Shown here in pieces: positions 7,730 to 17,000 of a DNA stretch of 64,000 nt. Position numbers and translations under genes: made by a program. The stretch spans positions 85,299 to 149,298 of the forward strand of contig CAZYGK010000001.1 of assembly GCA_964647355.1 (NCBI GenBank), given 5' to 3'. Numbering within the stretch: the first letter of the stretch is position 1; each line of letters starts with the position of its first letter. The notes below the pieces were generated by a model, which was not told where the DNA came from, did not search any database, and saw nothing but the letters and a program-made list of their open reading frames with translations. Source of the DNA: SZUA-430 sp964647355. Lineage in GTDB: Bacteria > Pseudomonadota > Alphaproteobacteria > Micropepsales > Micropepsaceae.

Positions 7730-9038
7730 CATTGGGGCGCTCGGCAGCGCACTCGACGTACTCGTCGATTCGTCAGTGGGTGTGATAAGGCGGATATTTG
7801 AAGTTGCACGCGAACCTGGTTCTCCAGAATTTTTTCACTTTGCGGCGCGAGCCGCGAACACGAACGCATTCGGGTTCTTAGAAAATTTCGGCAATACCGG
7901 GGGGGCTTCGTCCGACAAGGCCACCGCGATCGCCAAGGCCTGCGGCGAGGCAATAGAAAGGTATTGCGCTGCTATTTATGAAGTCGGATCGCTTCCGTTT
8001 GGCAAGGCAGACGACTTCGGCGAGAATTGTATCTCTCCCGCAAAGTTTGCATTGTACTCGCCGCGGCAGCTGAACGCGGCTGGGTTCCCATGGGCTCGGT
8101 TTGACGAGCGATCGCCAATCCGCTGGACTCCTGTTGTGCAGATTCGCGACCAAGTGGTTCGCTACGCGCCAGCGGCGTTTGTTTGGATTCCGTACTCCTT
8201 CGACAAGAGCATTGGCGAAGCTCCAATCGGGCAGCCAATCTCTACCGGGCTTGCCTGTCACGAATCCTGGGAGCGTGCGACGCTTGGGGGTTTATGCGAA
8301 GCGATAGAGCGCGATGCCTTTACCATTTTTTGGCAGGCTCGTGGGGCGCCGCCCCGAGTTCGCGTCGAGACGCTCTCCGATCTAAACTACGACCTGGTTC
8401 GTCGATTTGAGCAGACCGGAGACGAAGTCCAGCTGCTAAATCTGACGAACGACATTGGCGTTCCCGTATTGCTGGCGGTGTTGCGCAGTCACTCAAAACA
8501 GCGTCCGGCCCATGTCTTTGCGGCTGCCGCTGATCCGAACCCAGAAGTCTGTGCACGCAAAGCCTTAGAGGAGTTGGCTCATACGCGCCGTTATAGTGAG
8601 CAATGTTTGAGACTGATGCCGTGCCCGTCGCCAGACAATGAGTTCGAAGACGTTGAACACCAGGCGCATCACTTGCGGTTTGCGGCAGATCATTCAATGG
8701 CGGAGGCATTTGCATTCGCGTTCGAATCCCCGCATTGGCAGGAGTTTGACGAGATTCCGCGTAAGGTGCTCGCGCCCGCAGAGGCTCTAGAATTCGTTAC
8801 AACGCGCTTATCGGCCGTCGGCATAGAGTGTTTTGCGGCGGATCTCACGTCACCGGATGTGCGCGCGCTTGGTCTGACGGTTGTGCGTGTGGTAGCGCCC
8901 GGGTTGCATCCTCTCTTCATGGGTCATCGTTTGCGCGCCCTCGGAGGTAAACGGTTGCGAAGTGTACCGCAGAGAATGGGCTACAAGGGTTTGGGCCCCG
9001 ATGAAGATGACAACCCCTTTCCCCATCCTTACCCGTGA
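7710..9038 (+). CDS. YcaO-domain azoline-forming cyclodehydratase
   Basis: A 442-residue YcaO enzyme that uses ATP to activate the amide backbone and close Cys, Ser or Thr side chains to azolines. Evidence includes the ATP/Mg-binding signatures SDKATAIAKACGEAIERY near residue 65 and LGGLCEAIERDAFTIFW near residue 190, plus the later ARKALEELAHTRRY. The C-terminus ends NPFPHPYP, containing the PxPxP motif that marks azoline-forming YcaOs. The start was placed at the ATG at 7,710, which has GGAG five bases upstream and overlaps the E1 gene by 20 bases; an upstream TTG at 7,671 lacks such a site. E1 and YcaO are separate polypeptides here, whereas many TOMM clusters have them fused. Confidence 0.85.
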   Translation: MAPLNNDIGALGSALDVLVDSSVGVIRRIFEVAREPGSPEFFHFAARAANTNAFGFLENFGNTGGASSDKATAIAKACGEAIERYCAAIYEVGSLPFGKADDFGENCISPAKFALYSPRQLNAAGFPWARFDERSPIRWTPVVQIRDQVVRYAPAAFVWIPYSFDKSIGEAPIGQPISTGLACHESWERATLGGLCEAIERDAFTIFWQARGAPPRVRVETLSDLNYDLVRRFEQTGDEVQLLNLTNDIGVPVLLAVLRSHSKQRPAHVFAAAADPNPEVCARKALEELAHTRRYSEQCLRLMPCPSPDNEFEDVEHQAHHLRFAADHSMAEAFAFAFESPHWQEFDEIPRKVLAPAEALEFVTTRLSAVGIECFAADLTSPDVRALGLTVVRVVAPGLHPLFMGHRLRALGGKRLRSVPQRMGYKGLGPDEDDNPFPHPYP

Positions 9039-9853
9039 GTGCCATGACCAAAAACACGCTCCAAAGACTTCTGGCTGACGAGGATACGGCTGGTCAAGCT
9101 TGGGAGACCTACCACGAAGCCAGCAAGATATCTCCATATGACGCCCCTCCGCACGGTGAGATCGTCCGAGAGCGTATGGTCCGTGCTTGGCCGTCATTTC
9201 CTTACGAAAGCTATCCCGCAATCTCGCTGCCGATGCCGACGCGGCTCGACGCCAACCTCAGCGACGTGATCGCGGCACGCGCAACCGCCCGCGACTTGAG
9301 TCCTAGAAGTCTATCGATGGAGGACCTCTCGACCCTGCTGTTTTGTGCGTATGGTGAGACACGCGATGAGACGGCAAGTGGCTTTCCCAGGCGCTTCCGC
9401 GTGATCCCCTCCGGCGGAGCGATGTATCCGCTTGAGATCTATGTGCACGCAACCCGCATCGATGGGCTGAAGAACGGCATCTATCATTACGCCCCGACAG
9501 GGCACCTCCTCCATTCTTTAGTCGAGGGTGACAGCACTCGACGCCTCAGCGCCGCTCTCGTGCAGGGTCGGCTGGCGCTCGAGTCGAGCCTTCTCGTCTT
9601 TGTCACAGCGATCATCGAACGAGCCGAGTTCAAATATGGTGAGCGTGCGTACCGGTTCGCGTTGATCGAGGCGGGTCACCTCGCCCAAAATTTTGTCTTG
9701 GCGGCGCACGCAATTGGCGGCGGTGCCGTGACCGTGGGCGGTTACTTCGATCGCGAAGTGGACAGCATCCTTGGTCTTGACGGTCTTCGGCAAAGCACAA
9801 TCTACATTCTCGCCTTCGGGGGGCGAGGGGGCGCGGACTGGGTTGGGTTATGA
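9035..9853 (+). CDS. SagB-type FMN dehydrogenase (nitroreductase fold)
   Basis: A 272-residue nitroreductase-fold protein of the SagB type. In TOMM pathways this enzyme uses FMN to oxidise azolines to thiazoles and oxazoles. Visible signatures are DVIAARATARDL, LSTLLFCAYGET, RFRVIPSGGAMYPLEIYVHA, NGIYHYAPTGHLLHSL, and YRFALIEAGHLAQNFVLAAHAIGGGAVTVGGYFD. The last is the typical C-terminal flavin-binding segment. The GTG at 9,035 overlaps the YcaO stop by four bases, like the other junctions in this operon. The ATG at 9,044 is equally possible, and neither has a strong Shine-Dalgarno. The stop overlaps the next ATG (ATGA). Confidence 0.85.
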   Translation: MSAMTKNTLQRLLADEDTAGQAWETYHEASKISPYDAPPHGEIVRERMVRAWPSFPYESYPAISLPMPTRLDANLSDVIAARATARDLSPRSLSMEDLSTLLFCAYGETRDETASGFPRRFRVIPSGGAMYPLEIYVHATRIDGLKNGIYHYAPTGHLLHSLVEGDSTRRLSAALVQGRLALESSLLVFVTAIIERAEFKYGERAYRFALIEAGHLAQNFVLAAHAIGGGAVTVGGYFDREVDSILGLDGLRQSTIYILAFGGRGGADWVGL

Positions 9854-11880
9854 CCTGCGACGTGCCGATCTTGACGGATAGCGATGGGCGAGAAGCACTG
9901 AACGTCGCTGCGCGCGAAGGCTTTGTTATTGACCTCTCGATGGGGGGGTGGCGGCCACGGCAAGCCGCAACCGAACTAGCGCAACAGCTTGGCGTTACGC
10001 TATCGCGGAACGCAGTCGCACCCGGCACAGGCGATTTCCAGGATGCGAAGCAGCGCGCACGCGTGATCGGCGATGGGATCGATTCTGAGGCACGTGGCAA
10101 GACAGAAGCCAGAAGCGCGTTTGAAGATGCTGAGGCCCTATCCGGCAACATTGGGACATCGGCGCCGATTGCAATAATAACGCCCTTCAGTGGCCTTCCC
10201 TTTCGGAAGCAGGATCGATTGTTGGCGCTTTTTTTGCGCCGCCTATCCCGGGCAAATCTCTCGTATATTTCGCTGCCGTCGAACCACGATTCCACCACAG
10301 CGTCTGTTTTTCCGGGTCTGGCGCCTGCGTCCTTTTCGAACGAGCGACAGGACGCAATTCCCCTGCGCGGAGGCTGTTCTCTTATCCGGCCGGAAAACCG
10401 GTGCGACCCGGCTTTCGCCGACAAATCTCTGTTTGACCGCTTATCGGCCGAGGTGGGTGTCGACGACTGGGTGCGCGCGTACGCGGCTGTCTTTGGCCAC
10501 AATTTGTACGCCGACAGCGAATTGTTGCTGAAGGCGGTGGATGCATCGGCGGCAGCAGGCGCGATTGATCTTGCGCTTGACTTCTGTCGGCGTGCAGTTG
10601 AATGCGCGAAGCGTCCGCTGGCGAGGTCTATCGCCGAAGCCAGAGCCCAAGGTATCCGAATTGCATCGCACCATTTCGCCGAGGCTGCTGCGGCACCTGT
10701 TGCAAACAGGTCTGCACCGGAATCGCTGCGCGAGTATACAAACACAATGCGCGCCTGGGGGCAGGTGATGATTGGCGAGACCGAGGCGGCCAGGCCGGTG
10801 CTCGAAGCGGCGGTAGGGGCCATACACTCAAGAGCGAACCGCGACATATACGACCATTACATGCTGAACATTGCAGCACTTCGCCGCGCTCGCGACGGCG
10901 ATGTAGCAGGCGCCGAGGCCCTCGAACTTGAAATCAACTCAGACCATGACAAGCGCGATGCTCGGTTGGCATACGTGAATTTGCTCAATCTTTCCCGGCT
11001 GGCTCGTCGCAGAGGTGCAATTGAAGAAGCGCGAAAATTTCAGCGAGAAGCATTCGCGACGTGCTGCGGTGTGATGGGTTCGTGGGAGGCGTTTCATTTT
11101 GAGATATTGGAAGCACTAACGGCAGAACTCTTGGGCGAAGAGAGCATCGACTACTGGATCCGTTCGGCCCTAATTTGGATCTCGGACCCCAGCCCCGAGT
11201 GCCTACCGGACCGTGCGGCGCGAGCGCTTTTGGGGGCACGCTTGCCCCATTCGGCAAGTGAGGAAGCGATGGACCAAACGCTCTTGGCCAAGCTCGGCGA
11301 GTCCAAACATGTTCGAACCGGTAAGCCGGTTCGATTCGGCCGACCGATGCCAGAACAGACGTGTTCCTCCGTGAGCTTACGATGCAACGCGATTTGGGGG
11401 ATTACTACCGGAGAAATGAAGGTTGGCGCGACGAGACCGTCCGCGAGGAGGTTGGGAATCTCGCTCGCGGACCAGTTAGGGCTCCACGATGGTGGTGACA
11501 TTGTCGTGGACGCTGCCAACGGCTACGGACTTGGTCGTGACGGTCACGATGCTATGCGGCTCGCGATGCACACGAACGCTAATGTCCTAGAGATCGATGG
11601 GAAGACTGGGCCCGTTGATCGGCTAAAGAGCGCAGAGTCCGCGCTGATCCGGCGCAACCCAGCTATTCGAGAATTGGTGGGCGACGAGCGTAGCGTCACC
11701 GTATTTTTTCAAAGGCACCGAAAGCCTGAGGTGGTGAGCTCGGATGCCGCGAAAGTTCTGTTGCAAATCGAGCATGAAGTTCCATTGAGTTCTTTGTCAT
11801 CGTCGGCGTCTCAGTCGCAGGCCATCGGCCTCGAATTGGAGCGACGTGGTTTGATGCGCATTCGCTGGGGTTGTCCATGA
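9850..11880 (+). CDS. Large RiPP-cluster protein of unknown function (helical repeats in the middle)
   Basis: 676 residues, not recognised. It is soluble, with no signal peptide or long hydrophobic segment. Residues about 195-460 are alanine-rich helical pairs that look like TPR-type repeats (for example MRAWGQVMIGETEAARPVLEAA). The C-terminal 190 residues are a distinct mixed region containing LGISLADQLGLHDGGDIVVD and DAMRLAMHTNANVLEID. It overlaps SagB and the Rieske gene by four bases each, so it is translated with the pathway. Possible roles are a scaffold for the enzymes, a second leader-binding protein, a regulator or a protease-like maturation factor; nothing in the sequence decides between them. 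Confidence 0.6.
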   Translation: MTCDVPILTDSDGREALNVAAREGFVIDLSMGGWRPRQAATELAQQLGVTLSRNAVAPGTGDFQDAKQRARVIGDGIDSEARGKTEARSAFEDAEALSGNIGTSAPIAIITPFSGLPFRKQDRLLALFLRRLSRANLSYISLPSNHDSTTASVFPGLAPASFSNERQDAIPLRGGCSLIRPENRCDPAFADKSLFDRLSAEVGVDDWVRAYAAVFGHNLYADSELLLKAVDASAAAGAIDLALDFCRRAVECAKRPLARSIAEARAQGIRIASHHFAEAAAAPVANRSAPESLREYTNTMRAWGQVMIGETEAARPVLEAAVGAIHSRANRDIYDHYMLNIAALRRARDGDVAGAEALELEINSDHDKRDARLAYVNLLNLSRLARRRGAIEEARKFQREAFATCCGVMGSWEAFHFEILEALTAELLGEESIDYWIRSALIWISDPSPECLPDRAARALLGARLPHSASEEAMDQTLLAKLGESKHVRTGKPVRFGRPMPEQTCSSVSLRCNAIWGITTGEMKVGATRPSARRLGISLADQLGLHDGGDIVVDAANGYGLGRDGHDAMRLAMHTNANVLEIDGKTGPVDRLKSAESALIRRNPAIRELVGDERSVTVFFQRHRKPEVVSSDAAKVLLQIEHEVPLSSLSSSASQSQAIGLELERRGLMRIRWGCP

Positions 11881-12764
11881 GTCACTCTGGTTGGTACCAA
11901 ATCGCATTCAAGCGCGACCTCCGAAATGATCTCATCACCACTAAGATTGGTGAGGTTCCCATCGTACTCCGCCGCGGCTCGCCGGTGCGCGCATACTCTG
12001 ATCGTTGTCCGCATCGCGGAGCCTCCCTCGGAATCGGTGGCAGGCTGGACGGTGACACGGTGATTTGTCCATTTCACGGGCAACGAATTGGCTTGGGCAA
12101 GAAGCAACAAAGCGATTTTGGGTGTGTCCCGGAGCTACCTTGCATAGATGTTGGAGGGCTTGTCTTCGCGGCGACGACCATGAACGTCGCTGATGATGGC
12201 TTCGCCGCTTACATGGCAGACCTTTCAGGGACGCATCGAATCTTGCCGGGGTTTTCCGTTGCAATGAAGGTTGCGCCGCAACTCGTCGTCGAGAATGCGT
12301 TCGACGCAATGCACTTCGTGCCAGTCCACGGCGTACTCGAAACGCCACGGATTGGCTGCGTTCCGGGCAAATACGGGTTTGCGGCTGAAGGGAGTTTCAG
12401 GCTCCCCCCGTCGCCATGGCAGACGGATACATCGGGTCGCGGATATGTTGACGTGCCGTTTCGGGCACACGCATTTGGACCGACGATTGTGGTTTCGACT
12501 CTGGCGGGAGCGCGACCCTATCAAGTGATTACAGCTGCATGCCCGCGCGGTGCAGCGACCAACGTATTTCTTTCGCTTGCATTTCCCTTAGTCGAGCGCG
12601 CCACAGACGAAGAGGTGCAGTATCTGCTTCGTCAGATGAAGGCGGGTCTGGATCAGGACCAGATCATTTGGGAGCACCTGTCCGACAGCAGCTTTGTTCC
12701 ACTGGCCGGCGACACGGCAGTACTCGAGTTTCGGACGTACGCCGAGCGTTTCGAGGGTGCCTAG
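11877..12764 (+). CDS. Rieske non-heme iron oxygenase, alpha subunit type
   Basis: A 295-residue oxygenase. The N-terminal Rieske [2Fe-2S] site is clear: CPHRGASL and CPFHGQRI give the CxH...CxxH ligands. The catalytic half follows, with ENAFDAMHFVPVHG supplying the His-x-x-x-His part and bridging Asp of the mononuclear iron site. Such enzymes hydroxylate, desaturate or demethylate small molecules and need an electron-transfer partner, which is not in the cluster. The product could be an oxidised RiPP residue. The ATG at 11,877 gives an ATGA overlap with the preceding gene and is preferred to the TTG six bases earlier. The gene is shorter than most ring-hydroxylating alpha subunits. Confidence 0.8.
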   Translation: MSHSGWYQIAFKRDLRNDLITTKIGEVPIVLRRGSPVRAYSDRCPHRGASLGIGGRLDGDTVICPFHGQRIGLGKKQQSDFGCVPELPCIDVGGLVFAATTMNVADDGFAAYMADLSGTHRILPGFSVAMKVAPQLVVENAFDAMHFVPVHGVLETPRIGCVPGKYGFAAEGSFRLPPSPWQTDTSGRGYVDVPFRAHAFGPTIVVSTLAGARPYQVITAACPRGAATNVFLSLAFPLVERATDEEVQYLLRQMKAGLDQDQIIWEHLSDSSFVPLAGDTAVLEFRTYAERFEGA

Positions 12765-13530
12765 CTTGCGCGTCCACTCCGAATCTAGCGACAAACCACC
12801 CCTGCTTTGGCTGCACGGCTATACCTTGGACTCGTCAATCTGGGATGATCTCTGGGCATTGCTGCCGAACTGGCATCATGTCGGGCTCGATTTGCCAGGG
12901 CACGGTGCATCAACAATTCCTCCTGGGTTTGAGGTCAGTGTTCAGGCCGTGCTGGACAGTGCAAGGCGGCTTGAGTCGCGTCATTTGGTTGCTATGTCAT
13001 TTGGCGGCTCAGTGGCACTTGCGGCCATGCGAAGGTCCCCCGACCTTTTTCAAGGGGCAGTGCTAGCTGCGCCAGGTCTGCCAGGTGGGCCTGTTGATGA
13101 GGCATCGGAGGCTTGCAATATCGAACTTACTCGTTTGGCAGAGAGTCGCGGGATTGGTCCATGGCTAGCAGATCGATGGTTGGCATCCCCGCCACGCATA
13201 TTTGACGGACTTCGAGAACATCCTCGGGTCTTCTCCAAAGTCGAGAAAATTGTCCGGCAGCACTCGTTCGCCGAACTTCGTACCAACGCCTATCGCGATA
13301 CAAGAAGCCACGCGCTCATGTCGCGCGACCTAAGACTCATCAATACACAATTGACGCTGATCGTGGGTGAGCACGACATGCGATCGTTTCGTCGAATCGC
13401 AGAGATCGTCCGACAGAGCTCGCCGCGCTGTGTTCGGACCTACCTGCCGTCCCTCGGTCACCTTCCGTTGCTTGAGGCGCCGGAAACGTGCGCGAAGCTC
13501 ATTGACCGTGCGCTCACAGATCTATCGTAA
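12757..13530 (+). CDS. Alpha/beta-fold hydrolase of the RiPP cluster
   Basis: About 257 residues of a small alpha/beta hydrolase. It has LLWLHGYTLDSSIWDDL (oxyanion-hole HG), LDLPGHGAS, the nucleophile elbow VAMSFGGSVAL, a likely acid in IVGEHDMRS and the final His in LGHLPLLEAPE. The start is uncertain. The GTG at 12,757 overlaps the Rieske gene by 8 bases, while the TTG at 12,766 lies just after its stop with GAGG about 8 bases upstream. It is the last gene of the run. It may release or trim the product, or act as an esterase on a tailored residue; the sequence does not tell. Confidence 0.75.
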   Translation: MPSLRVHSESSDKPPLLWLHGYTLDSSIWDDLWALLPNWHHVGLDLPGHGASTIPPGFEVSVQAVLDSARRLESRHLVAMSFGGSVALAAMRRSPDLFQGAVLAAPGLPGGPVDEASEACNIELTRLAESRGIGPWLADRWLASPPRIFDGLREHPRVFSKVEKIVRQHSFAELRTNAYRDTRSHALMSRDLRLINTQLTLIVGEHDMRSFRRIAEIVRQSSPRCVRTYLPSLGHLPLLEAPETCAKLIDRALTDLS

Positions 13531-13542
13531 GCGCGACGAACA

Positions 13543-13692
13543 AAGCGCCTGGAGGTCAGGCAATTCGCCGGGCGGCCTTTGCGCGACGGCGCCCTCCACG
13601 TCAGCGCCGTGCAATTCGAGGCTTTGTTCGCCGGACTCGATTGGCGCCGTGTGCACGCGCGGGCGATCGCAGCGCCGACCGCGACCGAGTGA
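13543..13692 (+). mobile_element. IS66-family TnpB (orf2) C-terminal remnant
   Basis: Translating from 13,543 gives KRLEVRQFAG ... LHVSAVQFEALFAGLDWRRV up to a TGA at 13,690. This matches the end of IS66 orf2 (TnpB), whose usual finish is KRLE-x-G-x-F ... LS-x-x-Q-L-x-x-LL-x-G-I-D-W-R. Only about 49 residues remain, and the frame is junk upstream of 13,543. It begins 12 bases after the last RiPP gene, so it marks an old insertion and the right boundary of the cluster. Confidence 0.6.
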
Positions 13693-14077
13693 CTCGGGGT
13701 GAAGAAGCGCACCTGAAGCGTTGGATCAATACGACAGTGCCGCGAGCATCAGCATGTTCAAGGCGGTCACGTTGATGCAACGCGAACACACTTCTTGATC
13801 CGTGCCACCATCACGAAGCTCAAATAGATGCTCACGGCGACAGCGCCCGTCGCAGCGACAGCGGCCGCAGCTTCTGCGCGCGAGAAGAGCGCAACCAGCA
13901 TTGCGGAATGGCGCGATGTCAGTGGCTTCAGTTGGTGAGGATGCCGCTCTGCCGGCCTTTCGGGGCGAATTTCGACCTTGTGGCGGCTGTCGCAAAGCAG
14001 ATTCAGGACTGATTTGCGACGAGCAACTCTGCGACGGGCCGCCACTCACTGACCGACGCTGGATGCCTGGCTCGATA
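13693..14077. other. Intergenic region with no supported gene
   Basis: A 385-base stretch between the IS66 remnant and the convergent large FN3 protein gene. Short frames exist on the minus strand (one with a hydrophobic segment at 13,767-13,898), but none has a ribosome binding site or a recognisable product. It may be decayed insertion-sequence DNA. Confidence 0.4.
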
Positions 14078-17000
14078 CTACTCGCCGTCCACCGCCCTCT
14101 GTGATGTCGACCACACACTCTTCAGCCCCTCGCGTGACATGGCGCGAACGCGATACTCGTAGTCGCCGGATGCGTTGACGCGTTCGTCGAGTGTCGTTGT
14201 CGTTCCGGGCGGCAACCATCCACCAACCGGAACCCATCCAGGCATTGCCGATAGCTTCTTTTGAATTTGAAACTGGACGTCAGGATCATTGGGAACAAGT
14301 TGCCACTTGAGTGCCACCGTTCTCTTCCCATCCCCATCGGTCGAATCCGTGATGGGTGACGTCGTGTCCCACAGCGGCGGCGCTGGTGGCGCCGTCCGAA
14401 TGGGGCGCGCACTCACCGGCGGCGACATCTGAGAGATGTTGCCGGATGTATCAACCGCGTCGATGCGGTAGTAGTAGGCGGTACCGGGCTTGAGGTTGGT
14501 GTCCTTCCACTCGATCCAGTCCTTCGGCTGGCCAGCAGTGGTCGGTGGCGTGCCGGCGCAGTAGTTGGTACTAGACACAATGGTGCCGTTTGGGGCGCCG
14601 GCAGGAGCGCTCGCGACGCCCGCTTTGTCTGCGGTCAGCAGCAGGTTTAGCTTGCGCTTGGTGATCAAGCTATCCACGTTCGTGGTGCCGAATACGTTGT
14701 AGTGGTCAAGATCAGGTTCGGTATTGCGGGTCCAGCGCAGGCAAATCGACTGCTCCGACTCCATCGCGTTGACCGCGCTTATGACTGGCGCGCGCGGGGC
14801 CATAGCGTCCAGAATGAGGATGCCCACGCTCGGACACGAGAGTGCACTCTCATTGCCCGCTGGATCGACCGCGCGCGCTGCGTAGAAGAAGGTCTGCGAC
14901 ACCGTCCCGTCGACATTGTCGGTGAAGTCGACATGCAGCGCACCGCCCGCGGACGTGGCCGAGAGCGGCTTCCCCGTGATCTGTGAATACAGCTTGCCGT
15001 GCTTGTAGGCATCACGCTGTTCGGCACCATTCGTTTGGTCGGCAACGCAGGACGTGGGCAACGCATCTGCGGTCGAGTTTGCGTGGAGTGCGTCCTTTGA
15101 CACGCGATATATGTGGTAGCCAAAGATGTTCGAGGCGCCATTGACGCGGAGGCTCAGCGTTACGTTGCCGCGCTGATCGAGTTCGCGCGACTGCATAACT
15201 TTTTGTGGCGCATCGGGTGCGTTCGGCGGAGTGAGATCGCGGGTGAAGACCGGCACGGGGCCGCTCGTTGACCCCACATTGCCGGCGGGCGCATCGACAG
15301 CGGCAACGGTCACATACCCGTTCACCGTCGGTTGGACGTCGTCCGCGTTTATTTGCTGGAGCAGCGCTGGCGTAATGGCATCGGTGCCGTTGACGTAACT
15401 CACGAACGAATAGAAGCGACCCGGGGGTAGCGAGACGCCCTTGTATTCGGTCGGCTTCACCGTGGTGAACTGGGTCACACTGGTCGCGAGCCGTGGATCG
15501 TTGTCACTTGTCCAGCCATCCCAGGTACTCGCCACCGGCCAGTTGGCGGCAGGGAACGCATCGAGGTTTCCGAATTTGTAGAGAACACGGAACGAGTCGA
15601 TGTCGGGATATTGCTTGTGGTACTCGTCCGGCCAAAACCACGTCACCTTGATGACATAGTTGTGCGTCGAGTTCTGCGGGAAGAGCGCGTCATACGTGGT
15701 CGCGTCAGGGCGCAAGATACTCTGGTCTTGCCGCTGATAAATCATCGCCTTCGCGTTCAGCGGTGCGAGTGGCGCGTACCTGTCTTCCACCTTCACCGGG
15801 ATTTCGTTCGACGGAACGGAATCGCGACCGAAGAAGTCGCGGGCGATCGCACGGAAGTGATAGTGCTTGTACTCGACGTACTTGTCGAAGGCGAAGTAGT
15901 CGGGCCACACCAAGGTCCCGTCGGCTTTCTTCTCGGGGCTCAAGACCACGGGCGATGCGTCGGCAAGCGCGCCATTGTCATCGACACTCTTTATGCGCGT
16001 GAAGGCAGTACCGTTCGCGGACGGTGCAGCAGACGCGAGGCCATAGTCCGATCGCTCGACCGTGTACATAACCGGGTTGATTTCGTTCGGGTCGAGTATC
16101 GGCTCGTCGGGCGTCGACGTGGGCGGCACCCATTTTACGCGCACCGCCGCTTCAGTCGGCCATACGGTGTTGTTCGCCATGAGTTGTGGCGGAATGTGAA
16201 CGACATCCGCGTTCGCGCTCATGACAGGTGGGGTGAGCGGCAGGGTGCCAGGCCCACTGATGCCACGGAGGAGGTAGTAGCGCTGGCGGGTCGGCCATGT
16301 GCCTTGGACGAGGTAGTCCTGGGCGACGATGGCGGGCGCTGACTTGTCGATATAATAGAGTCCTTCAAGCCGAGCGACCTCCGGGTGCATGGACATGGTC
16401 GCGAGAAGTGTCATTGGCTGTACCGACCACGTCACCGGCCCTGGCACGGTGTCCGGCAGTGATGAGAGGTATGCATCTCGATCAGCCGTCGTGAGGAACG
16501 GCTCCGGTGGATTGCGGCCTTCGACGTAGTGCACCTGTGTGTATGGAGGATAGGAAAGGGCTTTGAGCAGATCGTCGAACTGATCCTTCTTGGCGCCGGT
16601 GTACAGGGCGTGCGCTTGGGCAGGCAGGCGATCAACGCCCCGGGGTTTCCAAACACCGGCAGGCGCCGTACCGCTCCACGTCGTTACGGGTTTGATGGCG
16701 CCTTCGGTATTGAGGAGCTGCCAACCGTAGGTGCCGTGCGTGCGACGATAAATGTTGAAGCCACCGCTCGGGAATCCAAGCGGCGGCGATCCATCAGCTC
16801 CCGTCGTCGTTCTGAAGAACCAGCGCAACTGGTATCCGTCGTCTCCGGCATAGCGGCCTTGCCACCAAATCCCCGCCATCCCGAGTTCGTTCGGACAACC
16901 GTCGGCGCCATACCGTTTGAACGTTTCAGGAGCACATGCACGCACCGCATAGGCGCGCTCACGGCACTCAAGTGCGCGATCAAAGGCCGCCTCCGCCTCT

